Origin: Mycobacterium sp. BK086
GTDB lineage: Bacteria > Actinomycetota > Actinomycetes > Mycobacteriales > Mycobacteriaceae
Reading direction: 5' to 3'
DNA length: 64,000 nt
Assembly: GCA_004362315.1 (NCBI GenBank)
Contig: SNWL01000009.1
Location: 434,001 to 498,000, forward strand
Under the pieces are notes generated by a model, which saw only the letters and a program-made list of their open reading frames with translations, had not been told where the DNA came from and did no database searches. Positions 19,044-28,688 of the stretch are shown in pieces. The position numbers were made by a program, and so were the translations under genes. The number at the start of each line of letters is the position of its first letter. The stretch's first letter is position 1.

Positions 19044-19898
19044 TCAGTACTGGGTGAGAACGTCGTCGATCGCCTCGGCCGTCGGTGCGCAGTCACCGGC
19101 GCCGGGCACCAGTGTCGCCAGCGCACCGGCTGCGCACGCCCGCCGAAGGGCGCGCTCGTGACCGGCCAGCCAGTCCGCGGCCAGCACACCGGCGAAGACG
19201 TCGCCCGCGCCGGTGGTGTCGATCGCCTCGACCTCGGGGCTGGGTACCTCGACGTCGCCGTCGGGACTCCGGTGGGTCGCCCCACGAGAACCGCGGGTGA
19301 CCACCAGATGTCTTGTGGGCCAAGGCCAGTGCGGTTCTTCGGCTTCGTTGACGATCACGACGTCGGTGACGTCGGCCAGCTCGCTCAGGCCGGCGTCGGT
19401 GCTCACGGGGGAGGCGTTGACGATCACGGTGGCCCCGACCGACCGGGCTTCGCGTGCGGCCGCCACCGCCGTCGCGATCGGCACCTCCAACTGGACGAGC
19501 AGCACCTCACAGTCGGCGATGACCGCCCGGGCGGCAGCTGAATTCAACGTCAGATGCCCGTTGGCGCCGGGGGCCACCACGATCATGTTCTCGCCGCGGT
19601 CGTCGACCAGGATCACCGCGCTGCCGCTGGGCGCGCCCAGTTCTTGCAGACCGTCGAGCTCGACGCCGTTGGCGCGCAGGTGCGCCCGCAGCCCGGCCCC
19701 GGCCGGATCGGTGCCGACCGCCCCGACGAACTGCGCGTCGGCACCGGCTCGGGCCGCCGCCACCGCTTGATTGCCGCCCTTGCCGCCCGGCTCGGTGGTC
19801 ACCGCCGAGCCCAACACCGTCTCTCCGGCGTGCGGCAGAGCGGTGACCCGGAAGAACTGATCGACGTTCACGCTGCCCACCACACAGACCCGGGTCAT
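19044..19898 (-). CDS. rbsK: Ribokinase (PfkB family)
   Basis: The enzyme phosphorylates ribose or a related sugar at the expense of ATP. The 284-residue product has the N-terminal signature GGKGGNQAVAAARAGA and the C-terminal catalytic motif DTTGAGDVFAG with the Asp base. It lies between the nadE and proA regions, as rbsK does in M. tuberculosis. No sugar transporter is adjacent. Confidence 0.9.
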   Translation of the reverse strand: MTRVCVVGSVNVDQFFRVTALPHAGETVLGSAVTTEPGGKGGNQAVAAARAGADAQFVGAVGTDPAGAGLRAHLRANGVELDGLQELGAPSGSAVILVDDRGENMIVVAPGANGHLTLNSAAARAVIADCEVLLVQLEVPIATAVAAAREARSVGATVIVNASPVSTDAGLSELADVTDVVIVNEAEEPHWPWPTRHLVVTRGSRGATHRSPDGDVEVPSPEVEAIDTTGAGDVFAGVLAADWLAGHERALRRACAAGALATLVPGAGDCAPTAEAIDDVLTQY

Positions 19899-19941
19899 CC
19901 GGCTACGTTAGCCCCCACCTGCCGGTTGGTAAGGAGACCGA

Positions 19942-19947
19942 TATCCT
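19942..19947 (+). promoter_or_regulatory. Candidate -10 box of leaderless proA
   Basis: TATCCT ends 6 nt before the proA ATG. The nearest Shine-Dalgarno-like AAGGAG is 17 nt from the ATG, too far to act, which favours a leaderless message. Confidence 0.45.
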
Positions 19948-19953
19948 CGGATT

Positions 19954-21204
19954 ATGAGTGTCGAGGCGCAGGCCGTTCAGGTGGACTTGCGCGATCAGGT
20001 TCACGACGCCGCCCGTCGGGCGCGGGTCGCCTCCCGCACCCTCGGATCGCTGACGACGACCGTCAAAGACCGGGCCCTGCACGCCGCCGCTGACGCGGTC
20101 CTGGCCCACGTTCATCAGATCCTGGCGGCCAACGCCGCAGATCTCGACGCCGCACGCGCCGCGGGCACCGCCGAGGCCATGCTGGACCGCCTGGCCCTCA
20201 ACCCGCAGCGCATCGACGGCATCGCCGCAGGCCTGCGCCAGGTCGCCGGCCTGCCTGACCCGATCGGCGAGGTCCTGCGCGGCCGCACGCTGCCCAACGG
20301 ACTACAACTGCGCCAGCAGCGCGTTCCCCTCGGCGTGATCGGAATCGTCTACGAGGGCCGACCCAACGTGACGGTCGACGCGTTCGGCCTCACGCTGAAG
20401 TCCGGCAATGCTGTCCTGCTGCGCGGCAGTTCCTCGGCGGCGAATTCCAACGCCGCCCTCGTCACTGCGCTGCGTGGTGCGCTGGCGGCCGAGGGTCTGC
20501 CCGAGGATGCGGTGCAACTGCTGCCCAGCGTCGATCGCTCCAGCGTCACCCATCTCATCCAGGCCCGCGGTCTGGTCGACGTGGTGATCCCGCGCGGCGG
20601 GGCCGGTCTGATCGACGCCGTCGTCCGCGACGCCACCGTGCCCACGATCGAAACCGGTGTGGGCAACTGCCACGTCTACGTCCACTCCGCCGCCGACCTC
20701 GACGTCGCCGAGCGGATCATCCTCAACGCCAAGACGCGGCGGCCCAGTGTCTGCAACGCCGCCGAGACGCTGCTGGTCGACGCCGCCGTCGCCGGCACCG
20801 CCCTGCCGCGGCTGGTGGGCGCCCTGCAACAGGCCGGCGTCACCGTCCACGACAACCCCACCGACGACGACCTGCGGGCGGAATTCCTGTCGATGGACAT
20901 CGCGGTGGCCACCGTCGACGGGCTCGACGCCGCCATCGAGCACATCAACACCTACGGTACCGGTCACACCGAGGCCATTGTCACCACCAATCTTGCTGCG
21001 GCACAGCTCTTTACCGAACGTGTCGACGCAGCCGCGGTGATGGTCAACGCATCAACGGCGTTCACCGACGGCGAGCAGTTCGGCTTCGGAGCCGAGATCG
21101 GCATCTCCACCCAGAAGCTGCATGCCCGCGGCCCGATGGGTCTGCCCGAATTGACGTCAACCAAATGGATCGTCTGGGGAGACGGCCACACCCGCCCTGC
21201 CTGA
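19954..21204 (+). CDS. proA: Gamma-glutamyl phosphate reductase
   Basis: This is the second step of proline synthesis, the NADPH-dependent reduction of glutamyl phosphate. The 416-residue aldehyde-dehydrogenase-fold protein is very close to the mycobacterial sequence. The catalytic Cys is in [14 protein letters not shown], with the substrate region [14 protein letters not shown] and the conserved C-terminal [17 protein letters not shown]. It acts on the product of proB. Confidence 0.97.
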   Translation: MSVEAQAVQVDLRDQVHDAARRARVASRTLGSLTTTVKDRALHAAADAVLAHVHQILAANAADLDAARAAGTAEAMLDRLALNPQRIDGIAAGLRQVAGLPDPIGEVLRGRTLPNGLQLRQQRVPLGVIGIVYEGRPNVTVDAFGLTLKSGNAVLLRGSSSAANSNAALVTALRGALAAEGLPEDAVQLLPSVDRSSVTHLIQARGLVDVVIPRGGAGLIDAVVRDATVPTIETGVGNCHVYVHSAADLDVAERIILNAKTRRPSVCNAAETLLVDAAVAGTALPRLVGALQQAGVTVHDNPTDDDLRAEFLSMDIAVATVDGLDAAIEHINTYGTGHTEAIVTTNLAAAQLFTERVDAAAVMVNASTAFTDGEQFGFGAEIGISTQKLHARGPMGLPELTSTKWIVWGDGHTRPA

Positions 21205-21221
21205 GGCACGACAGGAGAACC

Positions 21222-22100
21222 ATGACTGAAACCCCGGCCCGCCCGGCACCGCTGTTCACCGACATCGACGATGTCGCCAAGCGGCTGGCCGAAACCGGTT
21301 ACCTACCCGACACCGCCACCGCCACAGCGGTATTCCTCGCCGACCGGCTGGGCAAGCCGCTCCTGGTCGAGGGGCCGGCCGGTGTCGGCAAGACCGAATT
21401 GGCCCGCGCGGTCGCCCAGACCACCGGGTCGGGGCTGGTGCGCCTGCAGTGCTACGAGGGTGTCGACGAGGCCCGCGCGCTCTACGAGTGGAACCACGCC
21501 AAGCAGATCCTGCGGATGCAGTCCGGGTCGAACGACTGGGACCAGGCCAAGTCCGACATCTTCAGCGAGGAATTCCTGCTCTCCCGCCCGCTGCTGACCG
21601 CGATCCGGCGCACGGAGCCCACCGTGCTGCTGATCGACGAGACCGACAAGGCCGACATCGAGATCGAAGGCCTGCTGCTGGAGGTGCTCTCCGACTTCGC
21701 GGTGACCGTGCCCGAACTCGGCACCATCACCGCGGCGCGCACCCCGTTCGTGGTGCTGACCTCGAATGCCACCCGCGAACTGTCCGAGGCCCTCAAGCGT
21801 CGCTGCCTGTTCCTGCACATCGACTTCCCGGATGCGGATCTGGAGCGGCGCATCCTGCTTTCCCGGGTGCCCGAGCTGCCCGAGTCGCTGGCCGCCGAAC
21901 TGGTCCGCATCATCGGCGTGCTGCGCGGTATGCAGCTCAAGAAGCTGCCCTCGGTCGCCGAGACCATCGACTGGGGCCGCACCATTCTGGCTCTGGGCAT
22001 GGACACGATCGACGACGCCACCATCGCCGCGACGCTCGGGGTGGTGCTCAAGCATCAGTCCGACCAGCAGCGCGCGGCCGGCGAACTGCGGCTGAACTAA
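21222..22100 (+). CDS. MoxR-type AAA+ ATPase (Rv2426c-type)
   Basis: This is a chaperone-like ATPase. The 292-residue protein has Walker A GPAGVGKTEL, Walker B LLIDETDKAD, and sensor regions VLTSNATRELSEAL and KRRCLFLHID. An AGGAGA Shine-Dalgarno fixes the start. A VWA protein follows 4 nt later. MoxR/VWA pairs typically insert metals into, or mature, a partner enzyme, but no client is encoded next to this pair. Confidence 0.92.
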   Translation: MTETPARPAPLFTDIDDVAKRLAETGYLPDTATATAVFLADRLGKPLLVEGPAGVGKTELARAVAQTTGSGLVRLQCYEGVDEARALYEWNHAKQILRMQSGSNDWDQAKSDIFSEEFLLSRPLLTAIRRTEPTVLLIDETDKADIEIEGLLLEVLSDFAVTVPELGTITAARTPFVVLTSNATRELSEALKRRCLFLHIDFPDADLERRILLSRVPELPESLAAELVRIIGVLRGMQLKKLPSVAETIDWGRTILALGMDTIDDATIAATLGVVLKHQSDQQRAAGELRLN

Positions 22101-22104
22101 GCCG

Positions 22105-23550
22105 ATGGCCGTCCGAAGGGTGCGCCCCCCACAACCGCTTGCCCCGCATGGCATTCCGGGGCACTTGGTCGGCTTCGTCGAAGCGCTGCGCGCCCAGGGA
22201 ATTTCGGTGGGCCCCTCGGAGACAGTCGACGCAGGCCGGGTGCTGACCGTGCTCGGGCTCGGTGACCGGGAGGCACTGCGCCACGGGCTGGCCTGTGCGG
22301 TGCTGCGCCGTGCTGATCACCGACAGACCTATGACGCGCTGTTCGATCTGTGGTGGCCTGCCGCGCTGGGCGGCCGAACGGTCCTGGTGGACGAGGATGC
22401 CGACGAGGACAGCCAGGAAGGGTTGCCGCCCGAGGACATCGAAGCCATGCGCGGCATGCTGCTTGACCTGCTGGCCGACAACCCCGACATCGGCGATATG
22501 GACGAGCGCCTGGTGGCGATGATCGCCCAGATCGTGGAGGCCTACGGCCGGTACACCTCCAGCCGCGGCCCGTCGTACTCGTCGTATCAGGCGCTCAAGG
22601 CGATGGGGCTCGACGAACTCGAAGGCCGGCTGCTGGCCGGTCTGCTCGCGCCGCACGACGACGACCCGAGCCCGACGCAGGAGCAGATCGCCAAAGCGCT
22701 TGCGGCGCAGAAGATCGCGCAGCTGCGACGGATGGTGGAGAGCGAGACCAAGCGGCGCACCGCCGAACAGCTGGGCCGCGACCATGTGCAGATGTACGGC
22801 ATCCCGCAGCTGGCCGAGAATGTCGAATTCCTGCGGGCCTCCGGCGATCAGCTGCGTCAGATGCGCAAGACGGTCCAACCTCTGGCCCGGATGCTGGCCA
22901 CCCGATTGGCCGCCAAGCGCCGCCGCCACCGCGCCGGTGCCATCGACCTGCGCAAGACGCTGCGCAAGTCGATGTCGACCGGTGGAGTGCCGATCGATGT
23001 CGTGCTGCGCAAACCGCGGCCAGCCCGACCGGAACTCGTTGTGCTGTGCGATGTCTCGGGCTCGGTGGCGGGCTTCAGCCACTTCACCCTGCAGCTCGTG
23101 CACGCCCTGCGTCAGCAGTTCTCGCGGGTGCGGGTCTTCGCCTTCATCGACACCACCGACGAGGTCACCCACCTGTTCGGGCCGGACGCCGACCTGGCGG
23201 TCGCCATTCAGCGGATCACCCGGGAGGCCGGCGTCTACACCCGCGACGGGCACTCCGACTACGGCAACGCGTTCGTCTCGTTCACCGAGAACTTCCACAA
23301 TGTGCTCTCACCGCGCAGCTCGCTGCTGGTGCTCGGTGATGCGCGCACCAACTATCGCAACCCCTCCGTGGACATCCTGGCGCACATGGTCAGCGCGAGC
23401 AGGCATGCGCACTGGCTGAATCCGGAGCCGCGACACCTGTGGGGCAGCGGCGACTCGGCGACACAGCGTTACGAAGACGTCATCACCATGCACGAATGCC
23501 GTTCGGCCAAACAGCTTGCCGCGGTGATCGACCAGCTGCTGCCGGTCTAG
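22105..23550 (+). CDS. VWA/CoxE-like protein (MoxR partner, Rv2425c-type)
   Basis: The 481-residue cytoplasmic protein has a helical N-terminal half and a C-terminal von Willebrand A domain starting near residue 312. The metal-ion-dependent adhesion motif is DVSGS. It is translated directly after the MoxR ATPase, with which it should form a complex. Its last 68 nt overlap the opposing DUF6790 gene. Confidence 0.9.
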   Translation: MAVRRVRPPQPLAPHGIPGHLVGFVEALRAQGISVGPSETVDAGRVLTVLGLGDREALRHGLACAVLRRADHRQTYDALFDLWWPAALGGRTVLVDEDADEDSQEGLPPEDIEAMRGMLLDLLADNPDIGDMDERLVAMIAQIVEAYGRYTSSRGPSYSSYQALKAMGLDELEGRLLAGLLAPHDDDPSPTQEQIAKALAAQKIAQLRRMVESETKRRTAEQLGRDHVQMYGIPQLAENVEFLRASGDQLRQMRKTVQPLARMLATRLAAKRRRHRAGAIDLRKTLRKSMSTGGVPIDVVLRKPRPARPELVVLCDVSGSVAGFSHFTLQLVHALRQQFSRVRVFAFIDTTDEVTHLFGPDADLAVAIQRITREAGVYTRDGHSDYGNAFVSFTENFHNVLSPRSSLLVLGDARTNYRNPSVDILAHMVSASRHAHWLNPEPRHLWGSGDSATQRYEDVITMHECRSAKQLAAVIDQLLPV

Positions 23551-24028
23551 TCGGCACCGCATCGCCCCCGGTGCGCCGCGACCAGATGTAGAGCGCCCAC
23601 ATGACGATCGGTAGCAGGAAGTCGGTCCACAGCGGAAACCCGATGTTGTAGGGCCTGGTGTTGTTCTCAGCCAGCCAGTAATAGATGTGGCCGGCGCCGT
23701 CGCCGACGTACTGGATGGTCAGCACGATGATGGCGCACAGCCAGAAGTGTCCGCGGAACCAATACGCCAAGATGCCGACGACTCCGATTGCGGTGTCTCC
23801 CATGGCATTCTCCCACTGGAAGCCACCGTTGCCGCGGGTGTAGCCGATCATCTCGGCGGTATGCGGTCCGTCGAAGATGTGGGACGCCGCGCCCACCAGC
23901 GAGGCGACTCCGACCACGGCCACCATCCACCAGACCAGGTGGACGTCAGCGGGATTGCGGTCCTTGTGGCGACGAATCTGGACCAGGGCACCGATGATCG
24001 CGATCACGGCGAGAACGGCTGTGGGCAT
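23483..24028 (-). CDS. DUF6790-type membrane protein
   Basis: The 181-residue protein has about five membrane helices with conserved polar residues in SHIFDGP, WENAMGDTAIG and QYVGDGAGHIYYW, the pattern of the DUF6790 family. Function is unknown. The last 20 or so residues, rich in Pro/Arg/Ala, are encoded antisense to the VWA gene and may not be conserved. An alternative ATG lies 15 nt upstream. Confidence 0.75.
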   Translation of the reverse strand: MPTAVLAVIAIIGALVQIRRHKDRNPADVHLVWWMVAVVGVASLVGAASHIFDGPHTAEMIGYTRGNGGFQWENAMGDTAIGVVGILAYWFRGHFWLCAIIVLTIQYVGDGAGHIYYWLAENNTRPYNIGFPLWTDFLLPIVMWALYIWSRRTGGDAVPTRPAAAGRSPRQAVWPNGIRAW

Positions 24029-24063
24029 GGCCGATCTTCGCACGCGCCGCGCGCGGAAGGGAT

Positions 24064-25251
24064 CTAGTCGGCGGCCTTCGCGGGCCGGGCGCTGCCGCCG
24101 GTGCCCTTCTTGTGGCCGTCACTGCTCGCGCCCGCTGCCTTCTTCGGCGCGCTCGCCTTGGCGGCAGTCGCTTTCGGAGAGCCGGCCTTCGGTGTGCTCG
24201 CCGCCTTGGGCGCTTTCACCTCGGGTGCCTCGGTCGTCGCGGCGGTGCTGTCGGTCGCCTCCACCGCCGGGGTGACAGCCTTCTGCGCGGCCGCCGGAGA
24301 AGGCAGCTTGAACGAGGGGAGTAGGGGGATCCCGGGGAGCAACTCCGCCTTCTGCGGCGCGCTGTAGTCGCTGCGGTCGTAACCCATCTCGATGAACGTC
24401 CGCAACACCGGATCGATGGCGCCGAGGATCGGGTCGGGCACGATGCCCTTGAGCGGCATCAGAATTGGCACCAATGGGGTGCGTATCAAGTAGTACGTGG
24501 TGTCCCCGTGCTGTTGGTAGTACGCGCTGCCGCCGGCTTTGGCGGCGTCGATATCGCCGGCGGTGAGCTCGGTCTGTGTCTGCCCGTGGACGTAGACCAT
24601 GCCCATGATCGCGTTGATCGTCGCCAGCACATTCAAGGGGTACTTCGGGAAGTCCGCCCAGCCGTCGTATTGCCGGGCGACGTCGACCGTCGTATCGCCG
24701 TTGTCAGGAGTCGCCCCGCTCACGCTGATATCGAGAACCGGAATGTACAGCCCGGCAAACCTTTCCAGGATCCCGCCATTGGGCCGGCTCGGGTTCTCGA
24801 CCAGGACGAAGGTGTTACCCGTGCCCTCGGGATGCGCGGCCTTGTAGCGCGAGAGCACCACCGCGCCCTGCGACAGCCCGAACAGGACATCGTCCTGCGG
24901 GTCCTTGGTCTCCACGTTCTTGACGCCCTGAGCGACGGACTGGTTCCACGTCAGATCGAAGATGGAGTTGTGTGAGAACGGCCAGAAACCGGCGTTGTAG
25001 GGGATGTTGCCGCTCGACGCCGGCGTGTCCGCGGCGGTGTCCGTGCCGTCCAGCACGCGCGAGATGAAATCGCGGTATTCCTGGTCGGTGGGCGTCCAAC
25101 CGATGTTGGTCCCGCGGAGGTAATCCACCGTCGCCGCGGTGAGAACTGGCGCGGTCGACACCGTCGGAGTCAATCCCACCGCCACGGCCGCGACCGCAGC
25201 AGCCACACCTGTCACAGGCACAGTCATCCGTCGGCTACCGAACTTCATCAT
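24064..25251 (-). CDS. Secreted PE-PPE-domain hydrolase with lysine-rich tail
   Basis: This is a probable serine esterase of the cell surface. The 395-residue product starts with a signal peptide (to about residue 38). A PE-PPE alpha/beta-hydrolase domain follows with the nucleophile motif GLSQG (Ser127). The C-terminal 65 residues or so are a low-complexity Ala/Lys/Pro tail. There is no PE or PPE N-terminal domain. I chose the ATG after AAGGGG rather than the one 21 nt upstream, which has a poorer ribosome site. Confidence 0.85.
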   Translation of the reverse strand: MMKFGSRRMTVPVTGVAAAVAAVAVGLTPTVSTAPVLTAATVDYLRGTNIGWTPTDQEYRDFISRVLDGTDTAADTPASSGNIPYNAGFWPFSHNSIFDLTWNQSVAQGVKNVETKDPQDDVLFGLSQGAVVLSRYKAAHPEGTGNTFVLVENPSRPNGGILERFAGLYIPVLDISVSGATPDNGDTTVDVARQYDGWADFPKYPLNVLATINAIMGMVYVHGQTQTELTAGDIDAAKAGGSAYYQQHGDTTYYLIRTPLVPILMPLKGIVPDPILGAIDPVLRTFIEMGYDRSDYSAPQKAELLPGIPLLPSFKLPSPAAAQKAVTPAVEATDSTAATTEAPEVKAPKAASTPKAGSPKATAAKASAPKKAAGASSDGHKKGTGGSARPAKAAD

Positions 25252-25388
25252 TGAACGCCCCTTGATCGGCATAACTCGACTCAGGGAAAAATGCTACCTG
25301 AACCGGGGCGATCTTCTGTGAAGATCTTTGCCAGCGCACAGTCGGCAGGGCGGTTCTCCGGCGTCGCGAAACGCCCCGGCGCCTCCCG

Positions 25389-25394
25389 TAAGCT
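25389..25394 (+). promoter_or_regulatory. Candidate -10 box of nadD operon
   Basis: TAAGCT lies 8 nt before the nadD GTG and would give a leaderless or nearly leaderless transcript. Confidence 0.4.
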
Positions 25395-25402
25395 GGTCAA
25401 TC

Positions 25403-26068
25403 GTGGTTTCCTCGGCTCGACGCAGGCTCGGCGTGATGGGTGGGACGTTCGATCCCATCCACAACGGCCACCTGGTCGCGGCCAGTGAAGTGGCCGCCCT
25501 CTTCGATCTCGACGAGGTGGTGTTCGTGCCCACCGGGCAGCCGTGGCAGAAATCCCGGGAGGTGACCGCGCCCGAGGACCGCTACCTGATGACGGTCATC
25601 GCGACCGCCTCCAACCCCCGGTTCTCGGTCAGCCGCGTCGACATCGACCGCGGCGGACCCACCTACACCAACGACACCCTGCGCGATCTGCGGGCGCTGA
25701 ACCCCGACGCCGACCTGTTCTTCATCACCGGAGCCGACGCGCTGGCCTCGATCCTGTCCTGGCAGAACTGGGAGGAGCTGTTCGCGCTCGCCAAGTTCGT
25801 CGGCGTCAGCAGGCCCGGCTACGAACTCAACGCCAAGCACATCGTCGCCGCCTTCGATCAGCTGCCCGAGGAAGCGCTGAGCCTGGTCGAGGTTCCCGCC
25901 CTGGCGATCTCGTCCACCGACTGCCGCGTGCGCGCCGCCGGGGGCCGGCCGATCTGGTACCTGGTGCCCGACGGCGTCGTGCAATACGTATCCAAACGCG
26001 GCCTCTACAGCGGAGGCGGCCAGGTGAGCCGGCTGGCCGCCCCGACAATCGAGGAGACCTACACGTGA
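25403..26068 (+). CDS. nadD: Nicotinate mononucleotide adenylyltransferase
   Basis: The enzyme joins ATP and nicotinate mononucleotide in NAD synthesis. The 221-residue product carries [11 protein letters not shown] (residues 13-23) and the C-terminal ISSTDCR motif. The GTG start was selected for its -10 box and because it keeps a short Arg-rich N-terminus. The downstream ATG at 25436 (MGGTFDPIH) is the alternative. The stop overlaps rsfS. Confidence 0.94.
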   Translation: MVSSARRRLGVMGGTFDPIHNGHLVAASEVAALFDLDEVVFVPTGQPWQKSREVTAPEDRYLMTVIATASNPRFSVSRVDIDRGGPTYTNDTLRDLRALNPDADLFFITGADALASILSWQNWEELFALAKFVGVSRPGYELNAKHIVAAFDQLPEEALSLVEVPALAISSTDCRVRAAGGRPIWYLVPDGVVQYVSKRGLYSGGGQVSRLAAPTIEETYT

Positions 26069-26448
26069 CCGCGACCGACGAAGCCGTCCAGATGGCAGGA
26101 GTGGCGGCCCGGGCGGCGGCAGCCAAGCTCGCGCAGGACATCGTCGTCATCGACGTATCCGGTCAGCTGGTGATCACCGATTGCTTCGTGATCGCCTCGG
26201 CGTCCAACGAGCGGCAGGTCAACGCGATCGTCGACGAGGTCGAGGAGAAGATGCGGCTGGCGGGGTACAAGCCCGCCCGCCGCGAGGGCACCCGGGAAGG
26301 CCGGTGGGTGTTGCTCGACTACGTCGACATCGTGGTGCACATCCAGCATCAGGAGGAGCGCAACTTCTACGCCCTGGATCGGCTGTGGCGGGACTGCCCG
26401 TTCGTCAGCGTGAACCTGGATGACGTCGAAACGGACGAGGCGCCATGA
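26065..26448 (+). CDS. rsfS: Ribosomal silencing factor RsfS
   Basis: RsfS binds L14 on the 50S subunit and blocks subunit joining during starvation. The 127-residue protein shows the family core [30 protein letters not shown] and [17 protein letters not shown] Shine-Dalgarno lies in nadD, and the gene overlaps both neighbours by 4 nt. Confidence 0.95.
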   Translation: MTATDEAVQMAGVAARAAAAKLAQDIVVIDVSGQLVITDCFVIASASNERQVNAIVDEVEEKMRLAGYKPARREGTREGRWVLLDYVDIVVHIQHQEERNFYALDRLWRDCPFVSVNLDDVETDEAP

Positions 26449-27113
26449 GGGTGCGCAGGCTGGTCCTGCTGCGGCATGGACAGACCGAGTACAACGCGGG
26501 CAGCCGCATGCAGGGGCAGCTCGACAGCGAGCTGACCGATCTGGGCCGGGCACAGGCCGTCGCCGCCGCCGAGGTGCTGGCCAAGCGTCAGCCGCTGCTG
26601 ATCGTCTCCTCGGATCTGCATCGCGCCTATGACACCGCGGTCGCGCTGGGGGAGCGCACCGGGCTTCAAGTGCATGTCGACACCCGGCTCCGGGAGACCC
26701 ACCTGGGTGATTGGCAGGGGCTGACCCACCACCAGGTGGACGCCGCCTCGCCCGGTGCACGGGTGGCGTGGCGCGACGACGCCACCTGGGCGCCACACGG
26801 CGGTGAAAGCCGTATCGACGTCGCCGACCGCAGCGTGCCGCTGGTCGCCGAACTGGTTGCCGCGGAACGGGAGTGGGGCCTCGATGATCCCGACCGCCCG
26901 CTCGTACTGGTGGCGCACGGTGGGCTGATCGCGGCGCTGTGCGCGGCGCTGCTCGGACTGCCGGTCGAGAATTGGCCTGTGCTGGGCGGGATGGGCAACG
27001 CCAGCTGGGCGCAGCTGTCCGGGCACGGTGAGGACGATGCCCCGTTCGACGCCATCCGCTGGCGTCTGGATGTCTGGAACGCGTCGGCTCAGGTGGCCAA
27101 CGATGTCCTCTGA
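26445..27113 (+). CDS. gpgP: Glucosyl-3-phosphoglycerate phosphatase (histidine phosphatase)
   Basis: The enzyme removes phosphate from glucosyl-3-phosphoglycerate on the route to methylglucose lipopolysaccharide. The 222-residue product has the phosphohistidine motif LRHGQT (H11), catalytic RETHLGDW, and the second histidine in LVAHGG. The assignment to GpgP rather than a generic phosphoglycerate mutase rests on synteny with Rv2419c and on octT following immediately. Confidence 0.88.
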   Translation: MRVRRLVLLRHGQTEYNAGSRMQGQLDSELTDLGRAQAVAAAEVLAKRQPLLIVSSDLHRAYDTAVALGERTGLQVHVDTRLRETHLGDWQGLTHHQVDAASPGARVAWRDDATWAPHGGESRIDVADRSVPLVAELVAAEREWGLDDPDRPLVLVAHGGLIAALCAALLGLPVENWPVLGGMGNASWAQLSGHGEDDAPFDAIRWRLDVWNASAQVANDVL

Positions 27114-27837
27114 CGCCCGCACGCTGCTGATCTTCTGCGACTCCCTGTCCTACTACGGCCCGCAGGGCGGCTTGCCCTCCGATGATCCGCGGATCTGGCC
27201 CAATATCGTTGCCCGCCAGCTGGGTTGGGACGTCGAACTCATCGGCCGGATCGGCTGGACCAGTCGCGACGTGTGGTGGGCGGCCACCCAGGATCCGCGC
27301 GCGTGGGCCGCGTTGCCGCGCGCCGGTGCGGTGATCTTCGCGACCAGCGGGATGGACTCGCTGCCCTCGCCGTTGCCGACCGCGCTGCGTGAGCTCATCC
27401 GCTACGTTCGCCCGGCCTGGCTGCGCCGGTGGGTTCGGGACGGGTACGGCTGGGCCCAGCCGAAGCTGTCGCCGATCGCGCGTCCGGCGCTCCCTCCGCA
27501 CGTGACGGTCGAATATCTTGAAATGACCCGTGGTGCGATCGATTTCAACCGGCCCGGTATTCCGATGGTCGCGTCGGTGCCCTCGGTGCACATCGCTCCC
27601 ACCTACGGCATGTCGCATCGCGGCCGGCCCGGCACGGTGGCCGCGATCAACGAGTGGGCCGCCGGGCACGACATCCCGGTCGTCGACCTGAAAGCCGCCG
27701 TGGCCGACGAGGTCATGGCGGGCCGGGGCAATCCCGACGGTATCCACTGGAATTTCGAAGCGCACTCCGGCGTCGCCGACCTGATGCTGAAAGCGCTTGC
27801 CGAAGCCGGTGTTCCGCTGGACAACGCCCGCGACTGA
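27103..27837 (+). CDS. octT: Diglucosylglycerate octanoyltransferase (SGNH fold)
   Basis: In mycobacteria this protein octanoylates diglucosylglycerate, an early step of methylglucose lipopolysaccharide synthesis. The 244-residue sequence has the nucleophile block FCDSLS (Ser14) and the C-terminal Asp/His pair in PDGIHWN, as in SGNH hydrolases. It overlaps gpgP by 11 nt, matching the Rv2419c-Rv2418c order. Confidence 0.85.
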   Translation: MSSDARTLLIFCDSLSYYGPQGGLPSDDPRIWPNIVARQLGWDVELIGRIGWTSRDVWWAATQDPRAWAALPRAGAVIFATSGMDSLPSPLPTALRELIRYVRPAWLRRWVRDGYGWAQPKLSPIARPALPPHVTVEYLEMTRGAIDFNRPGIPMVASVPSVHIAPTYGMSHRGRPGTVAAINEWAAGHDIPVVDLKAAVADEVMAGRGNPDGIHWNFEAHSGVADLMLKALAEAGVPLDNARD

Positions 27838-27838
27838 A

Positions 27839-28684
27839 ATGGCTGTCATCGTGGTCACCGACTCGTCGGCGCGGTTGCGGGCCGACGACGTGCGCGCCTG
27901 CGATATCCGTGTTGTCCCGCTGCACATTCTGGTCGAGGGCCGCGATCTGCGCGACGGTGTCGACCCCGTGCCGGCCGATCTGTACCAGCGCGGGCACGTG
28001 ACGACGGCCGGCGCCACCCCCAGTGAACTCGCCGAGACCTACCGGAACGCCTTGCGCGACAGCGGCGGTGACGGCGTGGTGGCCGTCCACATCTCCGGCG
28101 AGCTCTCCAGCACTCTAGGTGCGGCCGAATACGCGGCACGCGAGTTCGACGGGGCCGTTCGGGTGGTGGACTCGAAGTCGACGGCGATGGGCACCGGGTT
28201 CGTCGCACTGGCTGCCGCCCGGGCCGCGTTCGCGGGAGCCGACCTGGAAACCGTTGTCGCCGAAGCAGAATCAACAGTGCCTCGGGTTCGGGCCTATATC
28301 GTCGTTCAGCGGTTGGACAACCTTCGCCGTAGTGGCCGGATCGGAACAGCGGCTTCGTGGCTGGGCACCGCGCTCGCGCTCAAACCGCTGCTGCGCATCG
28401 ACGAGCAGGGCCGACTGGTCCTGGCCCAGCGAGTGCGCACCGCGTCCAAGGCGCAGGCGGCAATGATCGAGCAGGTGCTCGACGTGGTGGGTGAGCAGCG
28501 GGCGTCACTGGCCGTGCATCACATCGACAATCCCACCGTCGCAGCCGAATTGGCCGCCACGTTGGCTTCGGCGCTACCTGGGTGCGGCGACGCCGTCGTC
28601 ACCGACCTGGGTCCGGTGCTCGGCGTCCACGTCGGTGCCGGCGCGGTGGGGATCGTCGTCGCCGTCTACCCCACCCCGCCCTGA
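27839..28684 (+). CDS. DegV-family fatty-acid-binding protein (Rv2417c-type)
   Basis: DegV proteins bind a long-chain fatty acid and, in firmicutes, serve acyl kinases. The 281-residue product has the typical VVTDSSA start, TAGATPSELAETY, SGELSSTLGAAE and the basic stretch RLDNLRRSGRIG. It starts 1 nt after octT, which itself uses an acyl donor, so a lipid-handling link is plausible but inferred. Confidence 0.9.
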   Translation: MAVIVVTDSSARLRADDVRACDIRVVPLHILVEGRDLRDGVDPVPADLYQRGHVTTAGATPSELAETYRNALRDSGGDGVVAVHISGELSSTLGAAEYAAREFDGAVRVVDSKSTAMGTGFVALAAARAAFAGADLETVVAEAESTVPRVRAYIVVQRLDNLRRSGRIGTAASWLGTALALKPLLRIDEQGRLVLAQRVRTASKAQAAMIEQVLDVVGEQRASLAVHHIDNPTVAAELAATLASALPGCGDAVVTDLGPVLGVHVGAGAVGIVVAVYPTPP

Positions 28685-28688
28685 CCGG

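Noticed and set aside
26059..28017. 652-codon antisense frame across rsfS-gpgP-octT
   Set aside because: It crosses four well-identified genes and has no recognisable domain.
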